A model generated the notes under the pieces. That model did not search any database. It was not told the origin of the DNA and was given only the letters and a program-made list of their open reading frames with translations. A stretch of DNA of 18,029 bases. Origin: DATBDE01 sp036270095. GTDB taxonomy: Bacteria > Actinomycetota > Thermoleophilia > Solirubrobacterales > Solirubrobacteraceae. Location of the stretch: contig DATBDE010000011.1 of assembly GCA_036270095.1 (NCBI GenBank), positions 1 to 18,029 on the forward strand, in the 5' to 3' direction. Every line of letters starts with the position of its first letter. The stretch's first letter is position 1. Below, piece by piece: positions 7,201-13,749 of the stretch. The position numbers and the translations under genes are program-made.

Positions 7201-8196
7201 ATGGAGCGTGCGCCACTTCAGGACGGCCACGGCCGGCGGATCGCCGACCTGCGCCTGTCGGTAACCGACCGCTGCAACTTCCGCTGCCAGTACTGCATGC
7301 CCGCCGAGGGGCTGCCGTGGCTCGAGCGCCAGGAGATCCTCTCGTTCGAGGAGATCGAGCGCCTGATCGCGCTGCTGGCTGAAATGGGCGTGACCGACCT
7401 GCGCCTGACCGGCGGCGAGCCGCTCGTGCGCCGCGACTTCCCGACGCTGGCCGCATCGCTGTGCGCGATCGACGCGCTGCACGAGGTGTCGGTGACCACC
7501 AACGGCTACCTGCTCGAGCGCGACGCCGAGGCGCTCGTGGGCGCCGGGATCGACCGCTTCAACGTCTCCATCGACTCGCTGCAGCGCGACCGCTTCTTCG
7601 AGATGACCCGCCGCGACGCCCTGCCCCGGGTGCTGGCCGGGCTGGAGGCCCTCGCCCGCTACCCCGAGGCGCACCCGATCAAGGTCAACGCGGTGGCCAT
7701 GCGCGGCTTCACCGAGGACGAGGTGCTGCCGTTCGCGCGCTTTGCCCGCGAGCGCCCCTTCGAGGTGCGCTTCATCGAGTTCATGCCGCTGGACGCCGAC
7801 CGCAACTGGGACCGCGACCGCGTGCTCACCGGCGCGGAGATCCGCGACCAGATCGCGGCGGTGTGGCCGCTCGAGCCCGAGCCGCGCGAGCCCAGCGCCA
7901 CCGCCCGGGTGTACCGCTTCGCCGACGGCCACGGCCGCATCGGGTTCATCAACCCGGTCTCGGAGCCGTTCTGCGGCGACTGCAACCGCATCCGCCTGAC
8001 CGCCGACGGCCGGCTGCGGACCTGCCTGTTTTCGATCGACGAGACCGACCTGCGCGCCCCGCTGCGCGCGGGCGCGACCGACGATGACGTCGAGGAGATC
8101 ATCCGCGACGCGGTGTGGCGCAAGGAGCTCAAGCACCACGTCAACGACGCGGGCTTTGTGCAGCCAAAGCGCTCGATGTCGCAGATCGGCGGCTAG
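7201..8196 (+). CDS. moaA: GTP 3',8-cyclase MoaA (molybdenum cofactor biosynthesis)
   Basis: This radical-SAM enzyme converts GTP to 3',8-cyclo-7,8-dihydro-GTP, the first step of molybdopterin synthesis, with MoaC. The 331-residue length is typical. The SAM-binding 4Fe-4S cluster is C25-x3-C29-x2-C32 (DRCNFRCQYCMP). RLTGGEPLVRRDF (about 68-80) is the SAM-binding GGEP motif. The second cluster uses the cysteines of FCGDCNRIR and RLRTCLFS near residues 260-277. The C-terminus ends in the conserved Gly-Gly needed for activity (MSQIGG). All key residues are intact. ATG at 7201 matches the family start. The gene lies close to a Mo hydroxylase operon and converges on mobA, which fits a local molybdenum theme. 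No moaC, moaE or moeA is in the window. Confidence 0.97.
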   Translation: MERAPLQDGHGRRIADLRLSVTDRCNFRCQYCMPAEGLPWLERQEILSFEEIERLIALLAEMGVTDLRLTGGEPLVRRDFPTLAASLCAIDALHEVSVTTNGYLLERDAEALVGAGIDRFNVSIDSLQRDRFFEMTRRDALPRVLAGLEALARYPEAHPIKVNAVAMRGFTEDEVLPFARFARERPFEVRFIEFMPLDADRNWDRDRVLTGAEIRDQIAAVWPLEPEPREPSATARVYRFADGHGRIGFINPVSEPFCGDCNRIRLTADGRLRTCLFSIDETDLRAPLRAGATDDDVEEIIRDAVWRKELKHHVNDAGFVQPKRSMSQIGG

Positions 8197-8294
8197 GCCA
8201 TTCTCGCCGCCCCAGGCTTAGGTCCTCGGGCTCGCCGTGCCCGGCACGGCTTCACCCTTGCGTCCCGAGCCGGGAACGCCGAGCGATGGCCTAG
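8193..8294. terminator. Inverted-repeat region between moaA and mobA, candidate two-way terminator
   Basis: The moaA and mobA stop codons face each other across 94 bases. The 9-base arms CTAGGCCAT (8193-8201) and ATGGCCTAG (8286-8294) are perfectly inverted and contain both stop codons. A partial extension (CTCG pairing with CGAG) lies just inside. Nested within is a perfect 7-bp hairpin, GCCGTGC-CCG-GCACGGC (8234-8250), followed by TTCACCCTT on the plus strand. There is no long U-run, so termination strength is uncertain. Confidence 0.5.
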
Positions 8295-8911
8295 TCCTGC
8301 CGGCGGCGGCGGCGCAGCTCCGCGGCTGCCTCGCGTAGGTCCTCGGGGGTGTTCACGTTGAAGAAGAGCTCGGCGTCCGCGGGCTCGATCGTGCGCGGGC
8401 TGAGCGCCTGCACGGCCGCGGTCAGCGGCGCGTCGGCGCCCGCCGCCTCCAATACCGCCAGCGCCCCCGGCTCGTAGCGGGCCAGCAGCGGCTGCAGGCG
8501 GGTGCCGGCCAACGGCACGACGGCGAGCGCGCCGCCGGCGTCGGCCCCGGCGATCGTGGCGACCAGCGGCGCGGTGACCAGCGGCATGTCGACGGCGCAG
8601 GCCAGCACCGGCCGCCCACCGGCGCGCTCCAGCGCATGGCGCAGGCCGGCGAGCGGATGGCGGGGCTCGTCGGGCTCGGTCCACAGCGCCACGCGTGGGC
8701 TGCCGGCCACGCGCAGGCTGTCGCCGTTGCGCGCGCCCGGCAGCGCGGTCGAGGCCTTGGCCGCGACCGCGACCTCGTCCAGCGCGCCGGTCATGGCCTC
8801 GAGCACGTAGGCGAGCAGCGGCCGCCCGGCCAGCTCGACGGTGGCCTTCCCCTCGCCCCCGAGCCGGCTGCCACGCCCGCCCGCGAGCACCACGCCGACG
8901 GGTGACGTCAG
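8291..8911 (-). CDS. mobA: Molybdenum cofactor guanylyltransferase-like protein
   Basis: The 206-residue nucleotidyltransferase attaches a nucleotide to molybdopterin. The nucleotide-binding N-terminus is VVLAGGRGSRLGGEGKA (about 7-23). HPLAGL (85-90) corresponds to the GPLAG motif of GMP-specific MobA. MocA, the CMP-specific relative, typically has LAAG and a different second motif. VDMPLV (108-113) is the metal-binding Asp region and FFNVNTPEDL (183-192) the C-terminal signature. The usual Asp of the MGxDK motif is replaced (GEGKA), so activity should be checked. CTG at 8911, within the CTGA that ends the upstream crotonase gene, gives the family-like N-terminus LTSPVGVVLAGG. GTG at 8893 or 8890 would leave only one or two residues before the LAGG loop. 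The Arg-rich tail (RRRRRQD) is unremarkable. Confidence 0.88.
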   Translation of the reverse strand: MTSPVGVVLAGGRGSRLGGEGKATVELAGRPLLAYVLEAMTGALDEVAVAAKASTALPGARNGDSLRVAGSPRVALWTEPDEPRHPLAGLRHALERAGGRPVLACAVDMPLVTAPLVATIAGADAGGALAVVPLAGTRLQPLLARYEPGALAVLEAAGADAPLTAAVQALSPRTIEPADAELFFNVNTPEDLREAAAELRRRRRQD

Positions 8912-9744
8912 CGCGGACGCTGCCCGTAGTCGCCGAACGGGGCGTCGCGCTCGGCCACGGCCGCGGCGACGGACTCCTGCGCGCGGCGCGAGAAGGCCAC
9001 GCCCTCGGGGGTATGGCGCGCGTCGCCGTCGAGCAGGGTGCCGATGAGCTGGGTCACGCGCAGGCCCATCTGCTCGTAGGCCTGGTTGACCAGCAGCTTC
9101 ATCATGTGCAGCTGGTTGCGGGGTAGCAAGGCGACCCGCTGGGCCAGCGCCAGCGCCGCCGCGTCGAGCTCGCCGGCGGGCACGGCCTCGGAGGCCAGGC
9201 CCCACTCCGCCGCCTTGCGCCCGGTCAGGGCGTCGCCCGTCAGCAGCAGGCGCTTGGCCCGTTCGAGCCCGAGCCGGTAGACCCACATCGAGGTCGTCGG
9301 CGAGCCCCACACCCGCGCGGGCGGGTAGCCGATGTAGGCGTCCTCCGCGCACACGATGAGGTCGCTGCACAGGGCGAAGTCGGTGCCGCCGCCGACGCAG
9401 AAGCCGTGCACCTGGGCGATCACGGGCTTGGGCGACTCCCACAGGCGCATGTACGCGCGGACGAAGCGCGACATGGTCTGGTAGTCGCGGATCGGGTCCC
9501 ACGGCGCGTCGGCCTCGGCGTCGAGCATGACCTCGCTGCCCCAGTCGATGTCGTAGCCCGCGCAGAAGACGCGCCCGGCCCCGCGGAGGCGGATCGCGTG
9601 GACCGAATCGTCGGCCTGGGCGCGGTCCAGGGCGGCGTCCAGATCGGCGATCAGGGCCGGCACGATGGCGTTCAGCCGGTCCGGGCGATGCAGCGTCAGG
9701 GTGGCCACACGCCCCTCGACGGCATAGAGGACCGTTTCAGGCAT
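8908..9744 (-). CDS. Enoyl-CoA hydratase/isomerase-family (crotonase-fold) protein
   Basis: The 278-residue crotonase-fold protein has both oxyanion-hole elements: FCAGYDID at about 60-67 and HGFCVGGGTDFALCSDL at 113-129. The family acts on acyl-CoA thioesters. At the first catalytic Glu of rat crotonase (GGGCE) this protein has Thr-Asp (T121-D122). At the second (PE.. after GQ/G) it has PPARVWG (141-147), with Ala where Glu would be. A simple 2-enoyl-CoA hydratase is therefore unlikely; an isomerase, hydrolase or other crotonase reaction is possible. ATG at 9744 (MPETVLYAVEG) fits the family; the longer frame upstream does not. The stop overlaps the mobA start by four bases, suggesting coupled translation although no shared function is obvious. 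Confidence 0.88.
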   Translation of the reverse strand: MPETVLYAVEGRVATLTLHRPDRLNAIVPALIADLDAALDRAQADDSVHAIRLRGAGRVFCAGYDIDWGSEVMLDAEADAPWDPIRDYQTMSRFVRAYMRLWESPKPVIAQVHGFCVGGGTDFALCSDLIVCAEDAYIGYPPARVWGSPTTSMWVYRLGLERAKRLLLTGDALTGRKAAEWGLASEAVPAGELDAAALALAQRVALLPRNQLHMMKLLVNQAYEQMGLRVTQLIGTLLDGDARHTPEGVAFSRRAQESVAAAVAERDAPFGDYGQRPR

Positions 9745-9752
9745 GGCCGGGC

Positions 9753-9758
9753 ATCCTA
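9753..9758 (-). promoter_or_regulatory. -10 box of the crotonase-mobA operon (leaderless)
   Basis: TAGGAT reads on the minus strand from 9758 to 9753, eight bases before the ATG at 9744. It shares the TA at 9757-9758 with the -10 of the zinc-ribbon gene on the other strand. The expected 5' leader is about 2 bases. No ribosome site is visible. Confidence 0.45.
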
Positions 9759-9762
9759 GAAT
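9757..9762 (+). promoter_or_regulatory. -10 box of the zinc-ribbon protein gene (leaderless)
   Basis: TAGAAT at 9757-9762 is followed by seven bases and the ATG at 9770. It is one of the better -10 matches in the window. It helps decide the start: the ATG at 9743 would lie upstream of this promoter. Confidence 0.5.
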
Positions 9763-9769
9763 CCCTGGT

Positions 9770-10351
9770 ATGGAGGGCTCCACCGAGCAGGGCCAGGGCA
9801 CAGTCCGGTCCTGGCTGCGCTGCTACCGCTGCTGGTCGACGAACCTCGAGGTGCAGGTGCACTACGAGGGCGTCCATCGCATCGACCCCGCCACCGGCGA
9901 GCGCGCCGAGGTGGTGGACGAGCTCCAGGAGGCGGTCGTCCAGTGCCTGGACTGCATGCACGACCAGCCCCACCTGGGGTTCCACAACGGACGGGTGGAG
10001 CCGATCGAGGACCGCTGGGAGCGCATGATCGCCGGCACGCCGTGGGTTGCCTCGTGCACGGTCGAGGTCGACGCCGACGACGTCGAGACCTGCTCCGGCC
10101 CCGAGGCGGGCGACGCCCTCAGCTACGCAGCCTTCGGCGAGCACGGCACGCGCGAGTTCTTCACCCACGTGCGCTTCCACAAGCACGAGGGCGAGGAGAC
10201 GATCATCGTTCACCTGCTGGTCGAGCTCTACGCGCGCTCGGCCGAGGAGGCCACCGAGGTGCTGGAGGAGGCCGCGCGCGGCGGCCTGACCATCACGTCG
10301 CTTGCGGAAGAGTCCCGTCCCCCAGCGGCGACGGGCGACGACCTGCACTAA
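9770..10351 (+). CDS. Conserved-looking zinc-ribbon protein of unknown function
   Basis: I do not recognise the family. The 193-residue soluble protein has two CxxC pairs, C18-x2-C21 (RCYRCWS) and C59-x2-C62 (CLDCMH). They are spaced so that they could hold one zinc in a ribbon with a long inserted loop. The middle is acidic, with VASCTVEVDADDVETCSGPEAG in two short pieces. The C-terminal half contains HVRFHKHEGEETIIVHLLVELYARSAEEATEVLEEA (read in shorter stretches: a beta strand rich in His, then an alpha helix). No signal peptide or membrane segment is seen. ATG at 9770 is preferred over 9743 because of the -10 box between them. Its TAA overlaps the stop of the convergent amidohydrolase in the four bases CTAA. 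Confidence 0.8.
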   Translation: MEGSTEQGQGTVRSWLRCYRCWSTNLEVQVHYEGVHRIDPATGERAEVVDELQEAVVQCLDCMHDQPHLGFHNGRVEPIEDRWERMIAGTPWVASCTVEVDADDVETCSGPEAGDALSYAAFGEHGTREFFTHVRFHKHEGEETIIVHLLVELYARSAEEATEVLEEAARGGLTITSLAEESRPPAATGDDLH

Positions 10352-11847
10352 CGGTAGTACTCACGGAGGCCGTCGAGGAGGCCGCCGTGGAGCGGCGAGG
10401 CCTCGATCGCCTTGAAGTACGCGGCGTCGGCGGCCAGCGAGTCCAGCGGCGGGACCTTCCCGGCCGCGGGCGGCGGGGCGGCCGCGAGCAGGTCGGGCTC
10501 GTCCCAGGGCTTGTCGGGTAGCAGGCGCACGGGCTCCGCGCCGCCGTGCACCGCAGCGGTCATGCGCATGCGGGCGCCCTGCGGGTCCGCCCGGGCGTCC
10601 TCGAGCGCGTCGACGACCTGCTTCCAGGTCATGTCCGCGTCGGGCACGTCGGGGTAGACGAGCACGATCGCGCGGTCGCGGCCGGCCACGCGGATGGGCT
10701 CGGCGTGGGTGGCGCCGCCGCTGCGCAGGAGCGAGGTCAGGCCGTAGAACGGCTCGCCGTTGACGGCCACGAAGCGCACGTCGGCCTCGGTGGCGGCGAC
10801 GAGGTTCCGGTAGGGGTCGGGGTCCTGCTCCGTCACCACGGTGACGTCGCCGTGCAGGCCCGGGCGCAGGCGCCCGATGCGGTCCGACCAGCCCAGCGCG
10901 TCGGCGGGGTTGCAGGTCGCCATCGCGCAGATGTCCTGCGCGCTGAGCGCGCCGTCGAGCTGCGTAGCGCTCCACAGGTCGGCCACCTTGAGCTCGCCCA
11001 GCAGGCTCTTCGAGCCCGACGGCGACCAGTCCGCGCCCAGGCAGACGGTCAGGCCGGCGGCGCGAGCCGCCAGCACGTCGGTGGTGTCGCGGTAGAGCCA
11101 CAGATTCGAGAACGGCGACCAGATCACGCTGCCGCCGTTGGGCTTCCACTCGCCGTACTGGGGCTCGTCCAGTGCCGTGCAGTGGATCGCGCCGAGGTGG
11201 GGCCCGAGGCAGTCGTGCGTGCGCAGGTCCTCGAACTCGCGCACGAGCTTGGGATCGGTGCCCTCGGACAGGTGGTAGATGAACGCCTGGCCGTCCTGCA
11301 GGTGCTTGCGCGCCCCCGCGAAGTCGTCCGCGGTCGCGAGCGTGCGCACGGACTGGAACACCGTGCGCTTCTTCGTGCGGAAGGTCTCGACCTCGACGTT
11401 GCGCACGAGCCAGCCCTCGTAGGGATGGGCGGTCTTGGCCGAGCCCTGAATCGCGGTCACGCCGCCGACCACGGCCTTGGTCTCCACGTATTTGAGCAAT
11501 GCCTTGCCCGCGACCGTGCCGAGCGTGGCGACCGGGTCGTGGATGTCGCCCTTGTAGCTGGCGTCGCGGGGCCACTGCGCGCGGCTCGTGTACGGCTCGG
11601 TCCGCCCGGGCGGCGACCACAGGGAAAGGCAGTTGTAGGCGATGTGGTTGTGGAGGTCGAACAGCCCCGGGTACACGACCCCGCCGGACGTGACGCGGTG
11701 GGCGTGCTCGAAGCCGGCCGGCGGGGCGTCCCCGCGGTCCTGCACGGCGTCGATCAGCCCGTCGTCGCCGACGTAGACGGCGCCGTCGCCCAAGACCGGG
11801 CGCTCCACGTCGAACGTCACCACCCTGCCCGTCACCACGAGGCTCAT
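10348..11847 (-). CDS. Amidohydrolase-superfamily metal-dependent hydrolase
   Basis: The 499-residue member of the ATZ/TRZ-type amidohydrolase group has an N-terminal beta-sandwich strand (LVVTGRVVTFD) and the metal-binding DLHNH with H66 and H68. Further ligands are probably the His of YHLSEG and of AIHCTAL; the Asp of GADWSPSGS would be the catalytic and metal ligand. SPFSNLWLY and CNPADALG are also typical. The family removes groups from ring or amide nitrogen compounds (chlorohydrolases, guanine or imidazolone hydrolases); the substrate is unknown. About 100 residues after the usual C-terminal sandwich (from RDRAIVLVYPDVPDADMTW) are extra and Pro/Ala-rich. ATG at 11847 is preferred; TTG at 11859 would add four residues. 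No ribosome site or good -10 is seen. Confidence 0.88.
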   Translation of the reverse strand: MSLVVTGRVVTFDVERPVLGDGAVYVGDDGLIDAVQDRGDAPPAGFEHAHRVTSGGVVYPGLFDLHNHIAYNCLSLWSPPGRTEPYTSRAQWPRDASYKGDIHDPVATLGTVAGKALLKYVETKAVVGGVTAIQGSAKTAHPYEGWLVRNVEVETFRTKKRTVFQSVRTLATADDFAGARKHLQDGQAFIYHLSEGTDPKLVREFEDLRTHDCLGPHLGAIHCTALDEPQYGEWKPNGGSVIWSPFSNLWLYRDTTDVLAARAAGLTVCLGADWSPSGSKSLLGELKVADLWSATQLDGALSAQDICAMATCNPADALGWSDRIGRLRPGLHGDVTVVTEQDPDPYRNLVAATEADVRFVAVNGEPFYGLTSLLRSGGATHAEPIRVAGRDRAIVLVYPDVPDADMTWKQVVDALEDARADPQGARMRMTAAVHGGAEPVRLLPDKPWDEPDLLAAAPPPAAGKVPPLDSLAADAAYFKAIEASPLHGGLLDGLREYYR

Positions 11848-11894
11848 TGCGCCAATCAAATCAGCTTGAGCGGACCTGCAAGACTCGTTTCTCG

Positions 11895-12716
11895 ATGTCG
11901 CAGTCCTTCGATCCCGGCTACGTCGACGCGCCCTTCGCTGCGCTCGCGGCGGACTTCCCCGGCGCCGACGTCTATCCGGCCTCGGACTTCCGGCTCGAGT
12001 GGGGGCCGATCTTCCACCGCGGCCGGCTGGACGGCTCGGCGCGCGTGCTCGTCCTCGGCCAGGACCCCGGCGCGCACGAGTCCTCGGTACGGCGGATCCT
12101 CGTCGGCGAGGCGGGCCAGCGGGTCCAGGGCTTCCTGCACAAGCTCGGGATCGAGCGCAGCTACACGATGGTCAACACCTTCCTCTACAGCGTCTTCGGG
12201 CAGGCCGGCGGCGAGAACCACGCCACCGACCCGGACATCGCCGCCTACCGCCACCGCTGGCTCGACGCGCTCCTGCACGAGACCGAGGTCGAGGCCGTGG
12301 TCGCGTTCGGGCACCTGGCCGACACCGCCTTTCAGGCGTGGCGCAAGACCGACGCCGGCGCGGCCTTCGCCGGCGCCTACGAGCACCTCACCCATCCCAC
12401 CCAGCCCGACGCCTCGTCCCACGATCCCGTCAAGCAGGCGGCCGCGATGAAGACGCTGCTCGGGCAGTACAGCGCCGCGCTCCCGCGCCTGCACGCCGCG
12501 ATCGCCCACCCGGACGTGCAGGTCGACCCGGTGCCCTACGGCGACGCGCTCAGCGACGCCGACCACGGCGAGATCCCCGCGGCCGACCTGCCGGCGGGGA
12601 TCCCGAGCTGGATGCGCTCGCTGGAGGAGTGGGCCAAGCGCGACGGCGCCGACGCCGAGACCAAGCGCGCCACGCTGGTCGTCCGGGTGCCGGACGACCT
12701 GCGCCCCTGGCACTAG
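11895..12716 (+). CDS. Uracil-DNA glycosylase superfamily protein
   Basis: The 273-residue protein has the motif A region VLVLGQDPGAHE (51-62), combining the GQDP of family 1 with the PG of families 4/5. A second conserved loop HPTQP (167-171) stands where UDGs have the HPSP-type DNA-intercalating motif. VEAVVAFGHLADTAFQ (about 132-147) is the preceding core strand. The protein has no cysteine, so it lacks the 4Fe-4S cluster of family 4/5 enzymes. It probably acts on damaged bases or is a repurposed UDG-like protein; the reaction is not proven. ATG at 11895 gives the start MSQSFDPG; an in-frame ATG at 11847 would add sixteen residues unlike the family. The end shares the palindrome CTAG with the clpP stop on the other strand. 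Confidence 0.85.
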   Translation: MSQSFDPGYVDAPFAALAADFPGADVYPASDFRLEWGPIFHRGRLDGSARVLVLGQDPGAHESSVRRILVGEAGQRVQGFLHKLGIERSYTMVNTFLYSVFGQAGGENHATDPDIAAYRHRWLDALLHETEVEAVVAFGHLADTAFQAWRKTDAGAAFAGAYEHLTHPTQPDASSHDPVKQAAAMKTLLGQYSAALPRLHAAIAHPDVQVDPVPYGDALSDADHGEIPAADLPAGIPSWMRSLEEWAKRDGADAETKRATLVVRVPDDLRPWH

Positions 12717-13312
12717 CCGTTGCCGTTGCCGTTGCGGTTCGCGATGACCGAGTCGATGAGCCCGTAGCCGCGGCCCTCCTCGGGGGTCATGAAGCGGTCG
12801 CGCTCCATGTCGGCGTGGATGGTCTCCACGTCGCGGCCGGTGTGGCGGGCGTAGAGCTGCTCGAGCTGGGCACGGATGGCCAGCGTCTCGCGGGCGTGGA
12901 TCTCGATGTCGGTCGACTGGCCCTGGAACCCGCCTGTGGGCTGGTGGATCAGCAGCCGTGAGTTGGGCAGAGCCGAGCGCCGCCCCGGCTCGCCGCCGGC
13001 GAGGATCAGCGCCCCCATCGACATCGCGATGCCGACGCAGATCGTGCGCACCGGCGGGCCGATGAACTGCATGGCGTCGTAGATGGCCAGGCCGGAGTAG
13101 ACCTCGCCCCCGGGGCAGTTGAGGTAGAGCGAGATCTCCTGGTCGGGCTCGGCCGACTCGAGGTGGATGAGCTGGGAGACGACGAGGTTGGCCACCTCGT
13201 CGTTGATGGCGCTGCCCAGGAACACGACGCGGTCCTTGAGCAGCCGCGAGTAGATGTCGAAGGACCGCTCGGCGCGACCGTCCTGCTCGATGACCATGGG
13301 GACGAGGGGCAT
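12713..13312 (-). CDS. clpP: ATP-dependent Clp protease proteolytic subunit
   Basis: This 199-residue serine peptidase forms the tetradecameric barrel that degrades proteins fed by Clp ATPases. The catalytic triad is intact: S98 in GIAMSMGA, H123 in IHQPTGG and D172 in MERDRFM, the same positions as in E. coli. The start region MPLVPMVIEQDGRAERSFDIYSRLL is typical and has almost no propeptide. ATG at 13312 has a strong AGGAGG site four bases upstream, unlike most neighbours. The C-terminus ends in repeated Asn-Gly pairs (RNGNGNG) coded by a GCCGTT hexamer repeat. No clpX or second clpP lies beside it, although actinomycetes usually have two or more clpP genes. Its 5' side faces the ArsR-type operator region. 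Confidence 0.96.
   Translation of the reverse strand: MPLVPMVIEQDGRAERSFDIYSRLLKDRVVFLGSAINDEVANLVVSQLIHLESAEPDQEISLYLNCPGGEVYSGLAIYDAMQFIGPPVRTICVGIAMSMGALILAGGEPGRRSALPNSRLLIHQPTGGFQGQSTDIEIHARETLAIRAQLEQLYARHTGRDVETIHADMERDRFMTPEEGRGYGLIDSVIANRNGNGNG
12716..12733. repeat. GCCGTT hexamer repeat at the 3' end of clpP
   Basis: Three perfect copies of GCCGTT occur in a row, followed by one degenerate copy (GCGGTT, to 12739). On the minus strand they code for alternating Asn and Gly at the ClpP C-terminus. Such repeats can change length by slippage; here that would alter only the disordered tail. Confidence 0.85.
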
Positions 13313-13333
13313 GGGACCTCCTGGCTTCCAATT

Positions 13334-13351
13334 CGCAACTGAGTGGTTGCG
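13334..13351. promoter_or_regulatory. Candidate ArsR-type operator, site 1
   Basis: CGCAACTGAGTGGTTGCG is an inverted repeat with arms CGCAAC and GTTGCG around a 6-base centre. It lies 22 bases upstream of the clpP ATG and 28 bases upstream of the SRPBCC gene ATG. It is a close copy of site 2, and the arms match base for base in six positions. The ArsR protein encoded at 13750-14070 is the obvious candidate to bind it (inference). Confidence 0.6.
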
Positions 13352-13365
13352 CATGAGCATAGCGG

Positions 13366-13371
13366 TATAGT
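13366..13371 (+). promoter_or_regulatory. -10 box of the SRPBCC-ArsR operon
   Basis: TATAGT at 13366-13371 is the best -10 in the window. It ends seven bases before the ATG at 13379, giving an expected leader of about one base. Its last base is also the first base of operator site 2. No -35 at a normal distance is seen. Confidence 0.55.
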
Positions 13372-13388
13372 GCAACCCATGAGTTGCG
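13371..13388. promoter_or_regulatory. Candidate ArsR-type operator, site 2, over the start codon
   Basis: TGCAACCCATGAGTTGCG repeats the pattern of site 1: GCAAC and GTTGC arms around a 6-base centre that here contains the ATG. It covers the end of the -10 and the transcription start, so bound protein would block RNA polymerase. Centre-to-centre distance to site 1 is 37 bases, about three and a half turns. Confidence 0.6.
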
Positions 13389-13747
13389 TCACCCGAGAGC
13401 TGCTGCTGGAGGACCTGGACCCCGAGCAGGCCTGGGACGCCGTGGTCGACATGGAGAACTGGCTGGCCGAGGAGGCCGAGCTCGTGCTCGAGCCCGGCGC
13501 CGAGGGCCGCTTCCGCCTCGACGACGGGTCCGAGCGCCACGCCAAGGTCGAGGAGGTCGTCCCCTGCCGCACCCTGTCCTGGTGGTGGTGGAGCGACGAG
13601 GCCGACGACCGCGGCACCCACGTCGAGGTGCGCCTGGTCGAGGCCGTCTCCGGCACCCGCGTGGTCGTCGTCGAGTCCGGCTTCGCCGTGGGCCCGGTCG
13701 CGTTTGCGGCCAGCGCCCTCCTGCATCGCACGGCGATCCTCGCTTAG
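13379..13747 (+). CDS. SRPBCC / AHSA1-like small-ligand-binding protein
   Basis: The 122-residue START/SRPBCC-fold protein contains the typical first strand and helix (TRELLLEDLDPEQAWDAVVDMENWL), then GAEGRFRLDDGSERHAKVEEVVPCRTLSWWWW and a C-terminal strand-helix (GTRVVVVESGF). Members bind hydrophobic ligands in a deep groove; many sit beside an ArsR regulator, as here. The run of four Trp (about residues 67-70) matches the FxW..P/W region of AHSA1-type proteins. The expected long C-terminal helix is short, so the protein is at the lower end of family length. ATG at 13379 is supported by the -10 spacing; GTG at 13343 lies upstream of that promoter. The ArsR gene follows after two bases. Confidence 0.85.
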   Translation: MSCVTRELLLEDLDPEQAWDAVVDMENWLAEEAELVLEPGAEGRFRLDDGSERHAKVEEVVPCRTLSWWWWSDEADDRGTHVEVRLVEAVSGTRVVVVESGFAVGPVAFAASALLHRTAILA

Positions 13748-13749
13748 GG

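Noticed and set aside
4670..7264. An 864-codon plus-strand open frame spanning several genes
   Set aside because: It crosses the secreted, LLM and lipoprotein genes in the wrong frame, with low-complexity Arg/Ala composition.
12716..12739. Hexamer repeat as a CRISPR-like or regulatory array
   Set aside because: Three and a half short copies inside the clpP coding tail, without spacers; it simply codes for Asn-Gly repeats.
13343..13378. GTG at 13343 as the start of the SRPBCC gene
   Set aside because: It lies upstream of the TATAGT -10 and inside operator site 1; the added residues do not fit the family.
13379..13747. The SRPBCC protein as CoxG, the membrane-anchoring factor of CO dehydrogenase
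   Set aside because: It is of the AHSA1-like type, paired with ArsR, and 9 kb from the cox genes; CoxG-type features are not seen.
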